Positions 19,903-30,689 of a stretch of DNA of 64,000 nucleotides are shown in pieces. The stretch is from the NCBI GenBank assembly GCA_963970005.1, contig CAXAMN010003125.1, positions 49,444 through 113,443 on the forward strand. Direction: 5' to 3'. Under the pieces are notes generated by a model. The model was given only the letters and a program-made list of their open reading frames with translations. It was not told where the DNA came from and ran no database searches. Source of the stretch: Durusdinium trenchii (Eukaryota > Sar > Dinophyceae > Suessiales > Symbiodiniaceae). How positions within the stretch are numbered: the first letter of the stretch is position 1; each line of letters starts with the position of its first letter. The position numbers and the translations under genes are program-made.

Positions 19903-19979
19903 GTCTATCTATCTATCTATCTATCTATCCATCTATCTATCTATCTATCTACAGTTACTGTAGATAGATAGATAGATAG
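19903..19979. repeat. palindromic tetranucleotide microsatellite
   Basis: (CTAT)n is followed by CTACAGTTACTGTAG and (ATAG)n, so the tract folds back on itself perfectly around TACAGTTACTGTA. Confidence 0.85.
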
Positions 19980-20397
19980 AATGTTGTTGGACCACCGCTC
20001 ATAGTTAGACATTTTGTGTGGTATAATTTACAGAACAGTCAGTCCATTGCCAGTTTAACAGATTTTAACAGCCTGTTGTGTTCAGCGTGTTTGTCTTTGG
20101 TTCTTCGCTCTAATTATGTAGTATAGCATAAAGCTAAGTGTTGTTTGGGCAGCGTGTCTCATGATTCAACTTTGCATTGTTGGCAAGGGCCTTCCTTACA
20201 CCTTGGCTTTGCATGAATATCATTGAATATCCTCCGAACAGTCTACATTCCGCTGGCCACAACTCTCATGCGCACATCTCCTTTCTTCAAGCTTTCCAGT
20301 CCTGAAAAGACTTGCCTCAGCCACTCATCTGATCAATTACTGCCCAACGGGTACGAGTTCAACAGGCACATCCTGATGGATACTGTACTTCTTTGCC

Positions 20398-20560
20398 AAG
20401 GACTGCCAACTCCACCTATGACCCATGGGTTTGCGTGCTGGGATTCCATCCTCATGTGGCACGGCACTTTGCCATGGTGCAGCCTCCCCTTCAGCGAAAG
20501 CAGTTCATGGCCAGGTTCGCAGACCACTTACGAACTTTGGCGTCGAGCATGAGGTGATGC
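20398..20560 (+). other. unrecognised coding-like segment
   Basis: One frame reads NSTYDPWVCVLGFHPHVARH and continues FAMVQPPLQRKQFMARFADH before a stop near 20550. Amino-acid use looks like real protein, unlike its surroundings. No motif is recognised. A further short coding-like piece (LTQVLNINEFLEDTGYT then stop) follows a TAG acceptor at 21373. Both could be 3' exons of the gene upstream. Confidence 0.3.
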
Positions 20561-20599
20561 GCCTCGAAGCTTGTTTCAAAGCTAGAGTTTGGCAAGAGC

Positions 20600-21867
20600 A
20601 AAGTTCTTTGCAACCTTGCGACGATTAATGGCCACGCAAAGGCACCCAAGTTTTCTGCGTAGTATCCACCAACTGGCGGCCGATCGCAACTTAGGCCAAA
20701 AATGGGCAAAACTGGGTCCGACGATGAACGCAACGCGGCGCGCTTGAAGCAGTTAAAGGCGGTCTGAAAACTACATGCATATTCCAACCAAACGGATGGT
20801 CTGTCCGGAGGGCTATGCGGTCGTGACTCTGCATAACCAGGCACTGTGCAAAAATGTACAACACACCACTCACGCTCCCTGCAACACTGCAACCTTTGCA
20901 AGTGTTTGATGTAATGCGAGCCGCCATGAGTCGTGGTTTGAACCATGGCAAGCAAACTGCGAAGCATAATGAAGGGGCAGTTAAGCAAGACTGCCGAGCG
21001 TAGAGGAACCCAACAAGAGGCCGGTAAGGTACCACCAACTTGGCTGATCGGTGGCTTGGATCCTTCAGATCCTTCAGGTCGTGGACTTTGTTGAACCAGA
21101 ACATTTGACAGGCTGACGGGATGTTATGGGGATCTCACCACATCTGGCGGTGGGAATAGCGTGAAGATTGGCAGCCCATCAATTCTTTTCCGAGAAAGGG
21201 ACACAGTCTTCAGATTTTGAAGTTGTTTATAGCAGTCCGGTTGGTGGGACTAATCTTGTTTCTGCTTCGTTCCCTCTCCTTCACGTTCCCAATTGCTTTG
21301 TAACATTATTGTTTTCACATTTGCCCGACCAATAATGAATACACATAACGTAACCCTTGTCTGTCCATAGACTAACTCAGGTCCTGAATATCAACGAGTT
21401 CCTTGAGGACACGGGCTACACATAGTACATAGTGTGTTTGCATAACAACACGTTACAAACCCTGCATAAGTTAAATATTGAGAAGAATGTTGAGAAGAAG
21501 AAGGACAGGGGAATTGGTTTGCTTTCTTGCAAGGCAAGCTTTGCCATGTTCGAAGGCCGGAAGCGGTCATTAGCACACTTTCTGAAAACCACTTCTGAAC
21601 CCTGAGGTGTAAAAAAACGCACCGACGCAATCCTGCAGACGTTGCAAAGAATTGAGAAGGCAAGGCATTTGTCGGATTTGCGTTTGTTCAGTTTCATATT
21701 ATGTTCTGCAGGTGCTTCATCAACAAAGGATGGCAGGCCGCAAGGAGACGGCGCCAGTGACCATTTACGTCTCTCCGGCATGTCCAACTTTGAGTTTTGG
21801 TCCCTGTTTTTTTCTGTAGACAGTTCCTCCTTTTTTGTTCCTTTTGAGCTGTCCTTTTCTATTTTTC
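20600..21867. other. no other gene seen
   Basis: A 179-codon minus-strand frame at 21416-21955 overlaps a dispersed repeat and has no motif. I treat it as chance. Apart from the possible exon at 21374-21427 nothing is supported. Confidence 0.4.
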
Positions 21868-22085
21868 CTAAATGCGTAGCCAACGGTTCTCGTTTGTCTC
21901 TGGCGGTCTGGGGTAGAGAGTCTGTGTTCACGTGACGCTGCTTCCGGGTTTGCAACCGTTCGCAAGCGACCGAATCTAATCGATAAGGCCCTGCTGCTGG
22001 GGGAGGCTTTTGGAGGAGGTTTCTGATGGAAGCCTAAAGTGTCAGATCCGTGCGAAATAGCGTAGAAACATGTAGAAGTATTACT
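21868..22085 (+). repeat. dispersed repeat, copy 1
   Basis: It shares AATGCGTAGC, GGTTCTyGTTT, CAACCGTTCGCA, GGAGGCTTTTGGAG-like and GTGCGAAATAGCG-like blocks in the same order with 63185-63395. Confidence 0.65.
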
Positions 22086-23300
22086 AGTTGGTAATTAAAA
22101 ATAATCACGTGAAAACATGTGTTCTTTTTTTGTGGATGATTAAAGCAAGGTTTGCTTTGTTTATTGCTTGCTTTAGGCATTCTCAACTTTAGAAAACTTA
22201 TAAAGCCAAACTGACTGTTTCTTGCAAAAAGGCCATGAGCTACTTCAAAAAGCCCAAAATCGCCAGAAATTTCACAGGCACTCGCGGCAAAGCTTTGAAT
22301 GCATGGGACTTGATCAGAGCCCGCCTATAAAGGCCAGTCGCGGGCCTTCAGGGGCCACTGCCACAGCACAGGCCTGTAGAGGCCATAGCACGGGCTTATA
22401 CGGCTGACTGTAAAGACCGTTGAACGTTTTCACTTGTGAGCCAGAGCAGCAGCGAGGGCAATCGCCATCATCACTTCCAGCTCAGTTGTCAGTTGGTGGT
22501 CTTCCACTGGCACGGTCACCTCACCGTGACCACTTGAACAAGTATACATCTATATGCATTTGCATGTTTCCCCAAACAGTGTGGTAACACTAGGGGTTCT
22601 TACGGTAGGTGTCAAGGGCCGTCCGGTTTGATGTTTCGCTTCGATATGTTCTCTCGAGTTCGATTTTCACCTTTGATCCGTGTTCTTGTTTTTGGTTTCA
22701 AGTGAGGTTCAGGGTGGTCGCGTGGGGCGTCGTATGTCGTTGTGCTCCACCCGCAATCGCGTGTTCCCGATCGAGGAGGACGGAGTTTGCAAAGGTTGCA
22801 AGGCCCTTCGCAGACTGGCAGGTGAGCTGAGGTTTAGCCCGCATACCTAGTTACTTTGAGGCAGTTCTCGGTCCTAGTTCAGATTTTGGAGGGAGCGTTG
22901 AAGGCAGCTGAAGGGCTTCGAGATCAGTCGCACGCTGCAGCTTAGCGAGGAGAACTGGTATCTAACATCCCCCCGCCTAATTCAGGACTGAGGAGTTTAG
23001 GGAGGAGCTTGACGACATCGAGCCATAGAGTGGAAGGCGCGCCGCCCTCAACACTGCCAGCTAGGAGGCTGCCTGGCCCTGGTGGCGGAGGCCTTCAGCT
23101 TGAGGAGAGGAGAGGACGAGGTAGGCCATAGAAGGTCAAGGCGTGATGATAGAGACCGAGGGGAACGAACAGAGAGGAAACGGGGGAGAGGCTGAGGATG
23201 GGGTTGGCTAGCCATCCAAAGTGGACAGGTGATCATTGGAGAAGTGAAGTTGGAAGAGGAGATGGTCAGAGCGCCATTCTTTGTAATGCAATCCTAGGAT
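22086..23300. other. no gene seen; contains a relic repeat end at 22571-22620
   Basis: CCCCAAACAGTGTGGTAACA and the following TTCTTACGGTAG match the left ends of the tandem units at 51826 and 52299. Otherwise nothing is recognisable. Confidence 0.45.
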
Positions 23301-23690
23301 TAGGCAACCCCCCCCTATTAGTCTACCCAGCGTTCAGGCTCCAATAATAAACTAATTTGAACTATGAATTTCCACAGTCACCACCCTCTAATATTTTTTT
23401 CTTGGCTGAAACCCCCCCTATTAGTCTACCCCCTGTCCCCCCAGGAAAAACATAATTATTCAAACATATATATGCTTAATTAGTTTTGTTCTTTTTGCCT
23501 TTTCAATATCTTTTGGTCCATGGTGAAACTGATCTTCTGATCCACTCTTTTCCCATGCCATCTCTTGAGAGATAGCATTCTGATCCACCCTTCTCACATG
23601 CCATTTGGCATTCTTCCAGCTGATGCTCTCATCCATCCTCCTTATCATCCTTCTCATCCTGCTGCAGCAATCTGCGCAGCCATTGTATAC

Positions 23691-23963
23691 TCATATGGGA
23701 TCTTCCTGCCCAGCCTCTTCCGTGCATTTCCACACATTGCAATCCATACACCCACTGGAATACCTGCGCTTGCCACATGCCCCAATCCCATCCAACTCAA
23801 TCTTGGTTTTGGCTTTCAAATAGGCTGCTGGGAGCTCATCCACCCTCAAAGCACCACCCTCATTCACCAATTTCCAAGCATCCTCCTGCATCTTATTCAA
23901 CTTCTTATGCTCTGCCATCATCTTCCCAGCCAATTCTGCAACCTTCTCCCTCTCCAACCTCAT
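23691..23963 (-). pseudogene. coiled-coil tail of the Ulp1-like protein (shifted frame)
   Basis: About 90 codons begin MRLEREKVAELAGKMMAEHK, a heptad-rich helix. It overlaps the end of the Ulp1-like frame by four bases in another frame, and the charged sequence runs smoothly across the junction. It therefore looks like the protease's C terminus displaced by a frameshift. No other motif. Confidence 0.4.
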
Positions 23964-24796
23964 CTTCTCCCCATTCTTCTTGTCCTTCTCATCCAGGGCC
24001 TTAAATCATTAATCCTCTTATTTCTCTCAACTTGCAGCTGCTCACCCACCTTCCTCATCTTGCTGATCCAGTTCTGGGCAGCAACCCATGGCCATCCAAT
24101 GGCTGCTGGCCCATAGTCCATGGCTTCAGCAACTTCCTGCTCCATATAAGCCAATACAAATACACCACACTGATTGGATCCCTTCTTCTGCCTTATCACC
24201 CCATTGTTCCTCTCTAGGGATGGCCTATCCAAGAACTTCTCACCAATGATGCCCAAACTCAGCAATGAAGCCAATAGCAACTCAGCACTTTCCTTGGATA
24301 AATCTGATGGTATTTCCAATGTCTCATAGTACCTCACCTGCCTATCAAAAGGCACATCCTTCCTGAGATCCAATACCAGCAAGGTCCAATGCCCACCAGC
24401 TGGGATGGGGATCAGGAAGACCTTCTCCTTATCTGCAAATAGCCTTTTGGCATGCTCTGATACCTTCTCCCAAGGTGCCATCAAGTCCTTGTTCCCATGC
24501 TCATTCTGCTGATGGCCAATGAGGCTGTAGCTCATGGAAGGGTGCATGAACCTCACGGAATCCAACTCATTCATGCTCTTCCCATTGAAGACCATCCTGA
24601 GCAAGGCCCATCCCAAAACCAATGTTTGAGTATCAATCCCATCCTCCTTGATACTCTTCTCTGATATGATCTCCACATCACCATTCTGATCAATATAGTC
24701 CAGGTCCAATGTATATAGCCCAGCCTCATAGAGCATTTGCAGCTTCACATCCCTGGTCATACTCAGCTGAGGCCATCTCCACACCTTCTCATCCAC
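23960..24796 (-). CDS. Ulp1/SENP-like cysteine protease (C48 type) of a transposon
   Basis: This is an intact frame of 278 codons. Residues 127-145 (VFLIPIPAGGHWTLLVLDL) carry the catalytic His136 in the typical I-P-x-x-x-x-HW setting. VRYYETLE puts Glu158 where the Asp/Asn of the triad normally lies. RQKKGSNQCGVFVLAYMEQE carries the nucleophile Cys210 with an upstream Gln. This is the order of Ulp1 peptidases, which cleave SUMO-like modifiers, and such domains are common passengers in DNA transposons. The N-terminal 120 residues are unfamiliar. The C-terminal helix probably continues in the next frame. Since it lies within a transposon, a host deSUMOylase role is unlikely. Confidence 0.65.
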   Translation of the reverse strand: MDEKVWRWPQLSMTRDVKLQMLYEAGLYTLDLDYIDQNGDVEIISEKSIKEDGIDTQTLVLGWALLRMVFNGKSMNELDSVRFMHPSMSYSLIGHQQNEHGNKDLMAPWEKVSEHAKRLFADKEKVFLIPIPAGGHWTLLVLDLRKDVPFDRQVRYYETLEIPSDLSKESAELLLASLLSLGIIGEKFLDRPSLERNNGVIRQKKGSNQCGVFVLAYMEQEVAEAMDYGPAAIGWPWVAAQNWISKMRKVGEQLQVERNKRINDLRPWMRRTRRMGRR

Positions 24797-24828
24797 CCTT
24801 ACCTTGGTGATCCATTCTTTTTTGACCC

Positions 24829-25219
24829 ATGCCTTTCTGTCACCATTTGATGACGCTGATGGCTGATAAGCCGATGAGCCAATCTAACAGCAAGACTCAT
24901 CCAACAACAGCCTTGCAATCACCTCATTGGCAAACCTTATCACTGCTCATGTGGGTTCCCATGCAAATCTCATCATTTCACATCCTATCTCAAAAGCTCC
25001 CTTGGAAAAACAACCCATGGATCAATCTAACATGAACACTCATCCAAAAGTTCTCATGTGGGTTCCCGTGCAAACCTCATCAGTTCAACTACCCCATAGT
25101 TAAGTCTCATTGGAAAAACAGCCCATGGATCCAACCCTACCCTTGCCCATCAGCATTGTTTTTTTTCAAACACATTTATGCTTATCACCCCACATTCTCT
25201 ATGGAATGAGGGGGGTTCC
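24829..25219. other. spacer with an internal direct repeat
   Basis: CTCATGTGGGTTCCCATGCAAATCTCATC (quoted here only by its start, CTCATGTGGGTTCCC) occurs at about 24948 and again at 25055 with one change, 107 bases apart. It lies between the two transposon genes. No coding sequence is recognised. Confidence 0.45.
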
Positions 25220-25687
25220 TCATGTTGTGAAACTGGGTTCCCCATGCCCATGCTGGGTCTCATCCCCATTCTTAGGCTCATAGTATGCCATGCTGCCAGC
25301 ATTGGTGAATCCACATCCTATCCCATAGGTTCCATTGGACCAATCCTGCTTATCCCCAATGCTCTCACCCAATGGCTCTTCAGGCCTATAGTCCATATCC
25401 CCCCATGTGGGGAATCTCTCCAAAGAACCTGATGGAACCCATGGAATGATCCAACCATAGATACACCAATGATCTGGTGCTGCAGGGTGATCACCATCAT
25501 GCCCCAAACTCATAAAGAATCTCTTCTTCATCCCATCATTCTTGTCCACATACACATACATGTAGTCATGCTGTGACAATCCCAGCATACCCTCAATGAT
25601 CACCCATACATTGTCCAGCGCATGGCTTCTCATGATACCACCCAAGCTCAACAGCTCATTGGTCATCTCCTCTGCTGAGTGCACCAT
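25220..25687 (-). CDS. unrecognised transposon ORF, 155 codons
   Basis: Starts MVHSAEEMTNELLSLGGIMR and ends TQHGHGEPSFTT. Composition is protein-like and rich in Asp, Gly, Trp and Tyr (HDYMYVYVDKNDGMKKRFF; APDHWCIYGWIIPWVPSGS). It lies upstream of the Ulp1-like gene on the same strand inside the same element, so it is presumably another transposon protein. I find no nuclease or DNA-binding motif. Confidence 0.4.
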   Translation of the reverse strand: MVHSAEEMTNELLSLGGIMRSHALDNVWVIIEGMLGLSQHDYMYVYVDKNDGMKKRFFMSLGHDGDHPAAPDHWCIYGWIIPWVPSGSLERFPTWGDMDYRPEEPLGESIGDKQDWSNGTYGIGCGFTNAGSMAYYEPKNGDETQHGHGEPSFTT

Positions 25688-25795
25688 GGCTCAATACCCA
25701 CCAATACCCACCCAAACTAATAGCTTGTGCCAAAATATGCCCATGAATCATGGAACCAATGGCGTGCTCAGCAGGTTCTGATGTCCCCATCATCC

Positions 25796-26010
25796 CTTTC
25801 ATTCCAATTCTCCCACATACTAAATCCCTTTCATCCCAACCCTTCCAAATACTAATTCCCTTTCATTTCAATTCTTCCAAATACTAATTAACTTTCCTTC
25901 CAATTCTTCCAAATACTAATTCACTTTCATTACAATTCTTCCAATTACTAATCCCCTTTCATCTCAATTCTTCCAAATACTAATTCCCTTTCATTCCAAT
26001 TTTCCAATGC
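25796..26010. repeat. 32-bp minisatellite, about seven units
   Basis: Units of CTTTCATTxCAATTCTTCCAAATACTAATTxC recur exactly every 32 bases (25861, 25893, 25925, 25957, 25989). The core is shared in reverse orientation with the 40-bp array at 26287-26470. Confidence 0.8.
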
Positions 26011-26286
26011 ATGCTGCATGCTCCAGTCTCATCTCCTCCTCCTCCATATTGGAAGGCCCATCTCCCTATACTCATTGGCAATGTGCCAATCTCTATCAGA
26101 TTGGGTGTCATAGGCCATCAAATCATACCAATCTTCAACAGGCCACCAATCTGTCCATCCAGAATAGGCATTCACTCTCACCACATAGAGCCTCCATTGC
26201 CCATTCCTCCACCAAGCCCTAATATGCTTTGATCCAGTTGGCGTGGCTCTGATCTCTCAGATCTCTCATCAAATTTGTGCCAATAA

Positions 26287-26470
26287 GCTCTCATGGATCT
26301 CATGATGAAAGGGAATTAGTATTTGGGCTCTCATGGATCTCATGATGAAAGGGAATTAGTATTTGGGCTCTCATGGATCTCATGATGAAAGGGAATTAGC
26401 ATTTGGGCTCTCATGGATCTCATCATGAAAGGGAATTAGTATTTGGGCTCTCATGGATCTCATCATTCCA
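26287..26470. repeat. 40-bp minisatellite, about 4.5 units
   Basis: GCTCTCATGGATCTCATGAT plus GAAAGGGAATTAGTATTTGG repeats every 40 bases from 26287. Its second half is the reverse complement of the 32-bp array core. Confidence 0.85.
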
Positions 26471-26619
26471 TCCCATCTCATCTCCTCCTCCTGTCATCAT
26501 CAGGTCATCCCCACTATTAGGGGGATGTGATCTGAATCTCCAAAACCTCCAATCTCAGACCTTGTTGACCTTCTAGGGGGGGGGGGGCGTTGATTAATCC
26601 GAGGATCGCATTAATTCAT

Positions 26620-27187
26620 GTCCATCAACTGGACGATGGGTCGTCCACGATTTCCCCTGCAACTACAAATTCGGCCGCTTCAAGGAAGTTGACTTCTTTG
26701 ACCCAGGTGCTGAACACGATATGTGGTGCTCCACTCCGCCAAGCTGCAGGGAACTTTTTCGCCCACTTCCAAGCCTTAGAGGTGTTGCCTGGTTTCCTTC
26801 TAGATCCAAGGTTGCTGGGCTCTTCCGGAGGCAAACGGTGGGCTTCACCTTGCCAGGAGTACCACCGGATCGATGTCAACGACGAGGCGCAGATGGCACC
26901 CTATATGCAGGTATGGTCCGAGGAGGAGTGGCGGCAGGCCCGAAGAACCTGCCTCGAGATACTGCGCCAAAGGTCAGGGAGGCTGCAACAGAGGCTGCAG
27001 AGAGGCGAGATGGAGGTTTGAGGTCGCCGCCTTTAGAAGGAGGCAGAGAGGCACAGCAGGTCAGCTTCGCCGCCGACTTAGCACCCTGGACTGCCGCTCG
27101 GAAATTTACGAAAACCAAATTGCGCTCAAGAAACTTCCTACGGAAATGTTTAATTAAGCTGAATCCATATGATAATGATGCCTCTTG
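26620..27187 (+). other. unrecognised coding-like sequence between two mobile elements
   Basis: One frame is open across the whole stretch. It includes RWVVHDFPCNYKFGRFKEVD followed by FFDPGAEHDMWCSTPPSCRE, ending at a stop at 27187. An overlapping frame gives EYHRIDVNDEAQMAPYMQVW and EEEWRQARRTCLEILRQR, ending near 27021. Both have plausible composition, and a shift between them near 26860 is possible. It could be a host exon or gene fragment flanked by the poly-C transposon and the LINE. No family is recognised. Confidence 0.35.
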
Positions 27188-27419
27188 ACACGCAAGAAAA
27201 TGGTGTAAAATCACTACCCCCTTAGCGTGCCTGGGCCCCCGGCCCCACAGAATCAAATTTGTAACTTGACATTTTCGATGTTCTGGGGATAGCATTATAT
27301 AGCCATATTGGGGGTTCGAAATTGTTAGATCTACTGTAGGGTTCAATGAGAGAAACGAGAGAATGCTGCCATTAGGGGAGCGCAACATAGAAGCCCAGAG
27401 ACCAGCCATCGACTTGCCG

Positions 27420-27942
27420 CAGATTTTGAGCACGCAGGGGTAGGCATTATAGTAAAGAATGCCCTGTTAAATTCCATTACGCAAGTACACCAAAAACTGG
27501 CCGCATTATGTCCATCACTTTTTCATGTCACGGCTTTGATGTTACAATGATATGCGCATATGCCCCACACAGTGGCCGTTCAACAGAGGACAAGGAAATG
27601 TTTTACGAACAGTTATCTGAAGAAATTACATCTTGTCATGGAAGGTATCTCATTGGTGGTGACTTTAGTGCTAGGATCCACTACGTACGAGAGGTTGACG
27701 CTGATGTTTGTGGTCCGTACATCATTGGGAGAGGAATGGAATACCTTAACACCATGAACGACCAAACGAAAGAAAGCAGGGCACTTTTCTTGGGTTGGTG
27801 CAAAATGCATCATCTCAAGATCCTGAACAGCCAGTTTTCGAAACCATTAGACAGGTTGATAACATACAAAGAAAAAATGAATGTTTCTAATTTGGGCCTC
27901 CGTTTGATGCTGACAGATATGCGCAAATCGACTACTGGCTGA
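27420..27942 (+). pseudogene. LINE endonuclease domain (APE/EEP fold)
   Basis: GVGIIVKNALLNSITQVHQK reads into the frame open from 27508 (VTMICAYAPHSG), then YLIGGDFSARI, in place of the usual GDFN, and a C-terminal stretch ending near 27942. The AYAPHSG and GDF blocks are the standard landmarks of this Mg-dependent nuclease, which nicks the target in LINE insertion. Asn-to-Ser in GDFN and the frame breaks suggest inactivity. The N-terminal catalytic Asn and Glu blocks are not recognisable. Confidence 0.65.
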
Positions 27943-28259
27943 CAAATTCGACATGGAAAACTGCATGCACAGATGCCCAAAGCCGGCGAGACGTTCCTTT
28001 TGATTCGGGTCATTTAGTAGTAGAAGCGCAATTCGAGATGAAACCCAACAAGCGCGTGCAAGAGCCCAAGACGTCTAAGAAATTCCTGAAGCCTACTCTA
28101 GCTCAGTGGAATTGTTTTAACACCGAATGCGCACAAACTTTGTCACGGCAGTCTTTGTGTCTTAGTAAGTTTGTTAGAAAGTATCTTGCGCGCTGCTGAA
28201 AACAATTTGGAAGCTATACCAAAAGACAAGTAAAAAAATATAGATCAAGAAACACATGG

Positions 28260-30148
28260 GCAAAAATTGACGAAAGAACCAACTTAGGAAGGACGGAGCG
28301 TCTTCGCAAGAGGTACGACACTTGAACAAGGAAATCTACAAAATGGCGCGCGCAGACCGTCGCAATCATCTGATTGAGCAATTTAATGAAAACCCTCAGG
28401 ACCCACACAAGAAAGGACTGTGGAAGGCAGTAAAAGGCTTAAAGAGGAAATTTACACCGCAATATGTTCAGATGAAAAACGAACATGGAAAACATGTGCC
28501 TATAATAGAGAGGGCGCAGACCATTGCCAATTACCTCGAGTCAACTCACTGGAAGAACGATTTAAACGCTGGAATGCCGGATGCTGCGCCAATCCTATTG
28601 AATAACGGAGCTGACGAGAATGTCTTCACTCTAGAGGAGTTACGCAGCATTAAGATCATTTAAAAATAATAAACAACCAGGCCCAGATGACCTCCAAATG
28701 GAATTGCTGAAATGGTTGAATGCTGCCAACCGACAGCTCCTATTAAGGTTGATTAACAGCTGGTGGCAAAGTAAGGAAGCACCTACAGAGCTCTTTCTTG
28801 CGAGGGTCGTCCCCCTCTTCAACAAAGGAGATACTGACAACGCGGCCAATTATAGGCCCATCTCTCTTCTGAGTAGCCTTTACAAAGTATATATGATCAT
28901 GATACGTCAAAGAATGCAAAATGCTATTAATGATGCTCTATCCAATACACAATACGGATTTCGGCCTCAGAGATCTACATCCCACGCTATTTATATCATT
29001 CGCAGGCTCCAAGACTACGCCGAGTCAAAAGGTGCCCGATTGAGTCTAGCCCTTTTAGATTGGGAAAAAGCTTGCGATAAAGTGCCACACGATAAACTAA
29101 TTGTTGCTTTTCAAAAAATGGGCTTTAGTCAACATTATTGTGATATCATTCAAGACTGCTATAAAAAGACAAATCTTCTGGCATCAGGCAAGGGTGCCTC
29201 CTTTCCCCTTCTTTGCTTGTTTTTGTGATGTCTTGTGTAGATTATGAGATTCGCTCCAAAATCAGTCGTTGGGTACACAATGGCAGAGTCCCAAATCTGG
29301 ATTTTGATTTAGTTTACTATGCAGATGATACCATCCTCTTTTCTACTGACAACAGGGCATTAAACGAATTGTTAAAGCTCACGGAAGCTATCTCCTGCAA
29401 ATACGGCGGACTGCGGCTAAACAAAGACAAGTGTGTGGCGATACAAATGAACCATGAAGGTTGGTCCATGTTGAAAACCTCGAACCATTACCCAAGAAGT
29501 TTGAAGCGACTTATTTAGGCAACGAAATTAACAAGGAAGCAAACATTCGACACAAAATCTTGAACAAAATGCAAGAAGTAAGACAAACCTGGTTCAAATT
29601 GCTGCCGTACTGGAAGGCAACAAATGCGAACGTGAAATGGCAACTGCTTATTTTTGATGCGGTTGTTCGATCAAAATTGTTATACGGACTTGAAACTATA
29701 CACCTCACTGACGCCATGCTGAAAAAATTGATGCCTTCCAACTACGGTGCTTGAGGAAAATCCTCAAGGCTCCGTCAACATTTATAGACAGAAGAAACAC
29801 AAATAGAGAGGTTCTGAATAGATGTACAGCGCTGGCATATCCAAACCGAGGCGACCGACGTGAGTTCGAACTATTCAGCAAATCGTATCTCCGTAGGAAA
29901 TCTAAATTAAATTATTGGGTCATGTACTCAGGGCTAGCCACGACGATCCTATGTGCCAAATTTCTTTCCAGCCCGATTGTGCAATCAGAGTTTCTTATGG
30001 GAAAAAACGAGTCGGTCGCCCGAGACAAAACTGGCTGCATTACGCCAAAAAACATACTTTTGAACATATTCTAGGTGGTTATGATTACACAGAAACTGTT
30101 GCTGAAGACTCACGAATTTATGATGCAGCCCTCACTCGAACTTTCTGA
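28260..30148 (+). pseudogene. LINE reverse transcriptase, frameshifted
   Basis: Successive frames give PGPDDLQMELLKWL (28679), NYRPISLLSSLYKVYMIMIR (28851), TQYGFRPQRSTSHAIYIIRR and SLALLDWEKACDKVPHDKL (RT motif A, Asp present), then YYADDTILFSTDNRALNELL (motif C, about 29318). A distal helical part, DRRNTNREVLNRC and VGRPRQNWLHYAKK, ends at a stop at 30148. Domain order is complete from fingers to C terminus. Frame changes occur near 28660, 29215, 29500, 29750 and 29920. The YADD motif and motif A Asp survive, so decay is mainly by indels. Confidence 0.75.
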
Positions 30149-30230
30149 TATGTAAATATGCCACGGTTTCTTTTGGCTACGCCAACGCCCTGCATTATAT
30201 GACTGAAGTCAGTGCGGGGTACGGCTGGGA

Positions 30231-30689
30231 AAAAAACTGTAGGGTTCAGGTACCCTATGTGACGATGTTTCTTTTTGTTGCCTCTGACAATACCCTTGGA
30301 AAACAGGGGAAGGGGGGGTATGACTTGTAACAGTTTATGGGCAGGTGCCTCGCAATAACAAGTTGCAATTTAATTTCCCCCCTTTGCCGGCTTTGCTTTG
30401 GAATTGCTTGGATCTTTTTGATTGAGCGACATGTCTTTGGTAAGTCTTTCAAGCTCCTCCCTCTCAAGAAATGTTGACGCCAGCGCAAGCAAAGTGCACA
30501 GCGGCGTGCCAGGCCATAGTGTACCCAGAAACCAGTGTTACAATTAGATCACCCCCCTTCCGCACGTGAAGCTACTCCAAATTTTGAGGCCAGCACGCAC
30601 AAGGAAAAAGACTGCACAGCGCGTACATGCGTGTACTGTAGCGCACCCAGAAACCCATAGTACAATTAGATCCCCCTTCCCCCGCTCAA
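30231..30689. other. no gene seen
   Basis: Two related blocks (CCCCCTTCCxCxCGTGAAG-like, near 30550 and 30668), each preceded by CCCAGAAACC and ACAATTAGATC, form a diverged tandem duplication of about 120 bp. No coding sequence. Confidence 0.45.

Larger units (their letters stand above)
23308..26587 (-). mobile_element. DNA transposon with poly-C/TATTAG ends encoding a Ulp1-like protease
   Basis: The left end is CCCCCCCCTATTAGTCTACC (23308), repeated 104 bases inwards (23412). The right end on the other strand is a poly-C run followed by CTAGAAGGTCAAC (26587 leftward), with CCCCCTAATAGTGGGG slightly further in. The base composition changes sharply within these limits and all open frames are on the minus strand. 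Right-subterminal minisatellites lie at 25796-26010 and 26287-26470. No catalytic transposase motif was recognised, so it may be a deletion derivative. The exact ends and target duplication are unresolved. Confidence 0.5.
27190..30230 (+). mobile_element. LINE (non-LTR retrotransposon), APE-type endonuclease plus RT, frameshifted
   Basis: An apurinic-endonuclease-like domain is followed by a reverse transcriptase with a YADD box and a C-terminal GRPRQNW motif, all on +, spread over at least six frames. The 5' boundary near 27190 is a guess, based on where the upstream frame ends. The 3' boundary is set near 30230 by the end of recognisable sequence. No poly-A or target duplication was identified. 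Clade is uncertain; the C-terminal part resembles RTE/CR1-like LINEs. Confidence 0.75.

Noticed and set aside
21416-21955. 179-codon minus-strand frame
   Set aside because: Overlaps a dispersed repeat; no motif; composition follows the DNA.
26876-27433. 185-codon minus-strand frame
   Set aside because: Crosses from the coding-like island into the LINE; the + frames are more protein-like.
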